From Sphagnum magellanicum (taxonomy: Eukaryota > Streptophyta > Sphagnopsida > Sphagnales > Sphagnaceae), in NCBI GenBank assembly GCA_021904315.1, contig CM038912.1, forward strand, positions 25,704,949-25,768,948: DNA of 64,000 bases, given 5' to 3'. Under the pieces are notes generated by a model, which saw only the letters and a program-made list of their open reading frames with translations, did no database searches and had not been told where the DNA came from. Below are positions 61,451 to 64,000 of this stretch, one piece after another (the first letter of the stretch is position 1; each line of letters opens with the position of its first letter). Made by a program: the position numbers and the translations under genes.

Positions 61451-61744
61451 ATTATTACATTAATAAAAAAATTATCTGTTTATTAAACTATTTTTTTCCA
61501 AAAGAATGGTCATTGAAATGTTATTTTATTGTGATATTCAAAAAATATATATTCAAATGATTTTACACTTTCAAAAGGAAATAAATGTACATTATTGAAA
61601 TTTTTAAAAAAGTAAACTCAAAAAAATTTATTTGGACAAAATTTCAATAATATATGAAATTTCAAATTTTATGTTTTTGTAATGTTTATAATGAAATATT
61701 TGATAAATATAATGCAATATAACATATTATCACAATAAGTGAGA

Positions 61745-61799
61745 TGGCTTAATGGTAGGGGATGGCTGCTTCCATTCTAAAAATCAAAGGATCAAACCT
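61745..61799 (+). repeat. tRNA-derived SINE-like head within the CACTA element
   Basis: TGGCTTAATGG (61745-61755) matches the A-box pattern, and GGATCAAACCT (61789-61799) is one base from the B-box pattern. A GT microsatellite follows at 61808-61821. No tRNA fold was made out. Confidence 0.5.
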
Positions 61800-62247
61800 C
61801 ACAAGTGGTGTGTGTGTGTGTGGTCAACAATGGTAAATTGACCAAATATTTTCCTATTTAATTCCCTAAAGTAGGTGTCTAAGTTGATTACATGGCTTCC
61901 ATACCTATGTTAAGTTTTTAACTTAACTTAGGCAATGAGACGTGTCAATAACTTCATAAGCTGAAAATCATGAAATTATCAATAATATTATATATTAAAT
62001 AATTTAAATTTCATTGATTTTCCATGTTGCATAGTTAATTAATTAGCAAGTGAATGGCTTAATAAATTTGTATTTCACTTTAAAATAACTTTGTTTCATT
62101 AGCTATTAGTGAACCAATTCATTGTCTATAATAATTGGTCCCCATTCACTAAAGGGTTAATTAGTTTCACCATGGTAAAAATGTTCAAATTCACTCAAAA
62201 TTTAATGAAGCCCAGAATGAATTAGGACACATTTTGGTGTAGTGATA

Positions 62248-63600
62248 GAATAGCAAAGTTGAAATATTCAAAGTCTAATTCAACATGAAGGAAATTTATT
62301 AAATCACATATGAATAATTATAATATAATTATTAAAAGTTATGGAAAATTCTCCTTGTATTAATTGCCTTGGTTATATCTTGGCACATTGTGATTGGGAT
62401 AAAGTGATGGGACAAAAACCTAGCTAATAATAATAATTAAATATGAAAAACTAAATAACTTACAAAATATCATCACTAACAACCTCTTACTTTCAATTTC
62501 AATATTTTTATAACATTTGCATCTAAAACATTAAAGTTAAAAGAAAATGCAACAATGTTTTCTCTCTTATTAAATTGAGTATAAAAAAAACAATAATATG
62601 CTTATGGATGCAATGGACAATATCAATGTTACTCAATTAAAAATTGACTAGTGCAACTCGTGTTCATGAACATACCTTTGAAAAACATTTACACAACCTT
62701 AAATCATGAAACACAAAAATCCACAAGATGAACAAGAGTATGGTGAACATGCTTTCAAATTTGAGTATTATTATATGTGTCATGCATTCATCAAGGATCA
62801 AACATTCATGGGTAAGCCTACACTAAAAAGACCCACTGGACATGTAACCACTTTTGAAATATGCATTTGTAAATTTTAAAATTAAGTTAGGATTCAAAAG
62901 TTCCCATATATTTTGTGTATTGTGAGGTAAAATATAGTGAAGAATGACAATTTTTTAAATGAATTATTTTTAGTAATGTATGATGGTGGAAATGGACTAA
63001 AAAACACTTGTAACCATTCTTGGGTTCCTAAATTTGGCAAAAAATTTCTTGAAATTGAATCAAATATTTTTGGGAAAATTTAATTTTTTCACATTAAATA
63101 ATAGTTCGAGCAATGGTTATGTGTCATGTCATGCTATAAAATCCATTCCTTACTACTATCCTTTGTGAAAAAGAATTGGGTGTGGGTCCTTTTACCATAG
63201 ACACACCCTCATGCCTTTAACAACTAATTTTTACCTTCACATCATTTAGTATTAAATGAATTGCCAATTAATGTTTTCAATGATGAAAAACAAAAAAATG
63301 TTATAGAATGAAAACATGTAGCACTTGATGCAAATTCCATGATCATAAGTTTTAGGCATTTGGTTTCAATTTAAAGTCCAAACCTTAAATTATATTGTTC
63401 TTGTGTTTTTAATTATAGATATGTTGCATTAGACGCCACGTCAACAATTCAAAATTTTATGAAAAAATGAGATTATAAAATTCATGAAATCAACATCTAT
63501 GATACCCTAAATATTGTTGTATCAAATTAAGTTGATTAACCCTTCACTAAAAGAAAATTTGTCTTTTGCAAGTTCAAAAAATGTCATTTGCAATTGTTAC
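62248..63600. other. AT-rich intergenic DNA
   Basis: No gene recognised. CACTAAAAGAAAATTTG at 63548 could be a CACTA-type end, but its partner is not visible before the LTR at 63601. Confidence 0.45.
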
Positions 63601-64000
63601 TGACGCACTCCCAAGTCCCGGGTTGAACCCACTTGAGGGTCCAACTATGTGTAGTTGCGGAAAGTTGGGACTTGAGGGGCGCTCCCGACTTCCAGCACTA
63701 AAAGGGGGTAGAGGGGCGTGCTAGAAGTCTCGGGATTAGACTAAGAAGATGGACTAGAAGATCAAGCTTGAATCTGCATCCAAAACCAACCACAAGAAGG
63801 TTAGTTCACATTCGGGAACACCCTTGGGTGTTGGGACAAGCCATGGGCACTTTTACACACAAGACTCACCACGGCCCAGACTTGGGGGAAACCACCACCT
63901 TCCCCCATATAGTATTCTCTACGTCTCACCGCCAAGGCTACATCCAAATGGCTCTTTTTCCCAGGACTCCCAAGTTGGAGTCCCGAAATTATCCCGAGTT
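63601..64000 (-). mobile_element. LTR copy H (minus orientation, cut by window end)
   Basis: The 3' end (TGACGCACTCCCAAGTCCCG on +) is at 63601, and the first 400 bp follow the family order through the TATA equivalent (CCATATAGTATTCTCT near 63904). Wording in the first 100 bp agrees best with copies B and G. Whether it is solo cannot be known from this window. Confidence 0.85.

Larger units (their letters stand above)
60061..62244. mobile_element. Non-autonomous CACTA (EnSpm-type) transposon
   Basis: The left end CACTATTACAAAAATGGGG and the right end (complement) CACTACACCAAAATGTG start with CACTA and align with few differences. The 3-bp flanks are ATA at 60058-60060 and ATA at 62245-62247, the duplication size expected of this superfamily. 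Subterminal regions hold several TTCACTA words on the left and TAGTGAA / TTCACT words on the right. The interior is a mirrored array of short AT-rich units and encodes no transposase. A SINE-like head sits at 61745. Confidence 0.82.

Noticed and set aside
1-64000. CRISPR arrays, bacterial operons, or organellar gene clusters
   Set aside because: No regularly spaced repeats, no dense coding, and spliced nuclear-type genes; the window is eukaryotic nuclear DNA.

Overview
The window reads as AT-rich, repeat-laden intergenic DNA from a land plant nuclear genome. The main support is one spliced germin-like protein gene with GT-AG introns, plus decayed exons of three conserved eukaryotic genes: NAA15 (NatA auxiliary subunit), a proteasome beta-2 (PBD/PSMB2-type) subunit, and a WD40 protein resembling GRWD1. 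The germin-like protein lacks the N-terminal cysteine pair usual in flowering-plant germins and, from memory, looks closest to bryophyte forms. A moss, liverwort or other seedless plant is therefore my best guess, not a demonstrated assignment.

Layout. 1-2.1 kb: nothing recognised. 2.1-4.7 kb: a dispersed repeat (R1) split by two abutting LTRs that share one target-site duplication. 5.2-9.3 kb: a NAA15 gene fragment followed by a shared 'tail' module, which is then repeated in tandem. 10.4-11.1 kb: an unidentified two-exon reading frame on the minus strand. 11-24.7 kb: mostly featureless AT-rich DNA with a hairpin MITE, SINE-like tRNA heads and short repeats. 24.8-28.0 kb: a second copy of the dispersed repeat (R2, without the LTRs) and two Helitrons with 3' hairpin-CTAG-type ends. 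28.1-32.5 kb: fragments of the proteasome and WD40 genes, an inverted pair of solo LTRs, and another copy of the tail module. 32.5-36.6 kb: a GC-richer area with an unidentified multi-exon minus-strand pseudogene cut by a solo LTR, plus tandem repeats. 37-46 kb: tandem repeats, a hAT-like element, a fold-back and another solo LTR. 46.5-50 kb: the germin-like gene, the only gene that looks intact. 52-56 kb: palindromes and a satellite-like complex repeat. 60-62.2 kb: a CACTA-type element whose interior is a mirrored micro-repeat array. 63.6 kb to the end: another LTR, cut by the window edge.

The coherent story is transposon-driven. One LTR family contributes seven copies with no internal region. 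Helitrons inserted at A|T sites, and paralogous empty sites are visible for the LTRs and for Helitron 2. Pieces of unrelated host genes, introns included, sit beside a common tail module, which suggests transduplication. I see no evidence for a new functional pathway. The most unusual items are the gene-fragment/tail modules, the CACTA element with its mirrored array, the 53.7-55.7 kb complex repeat and the unidentified minus-strand pseudogene. All alignments were made by eye.
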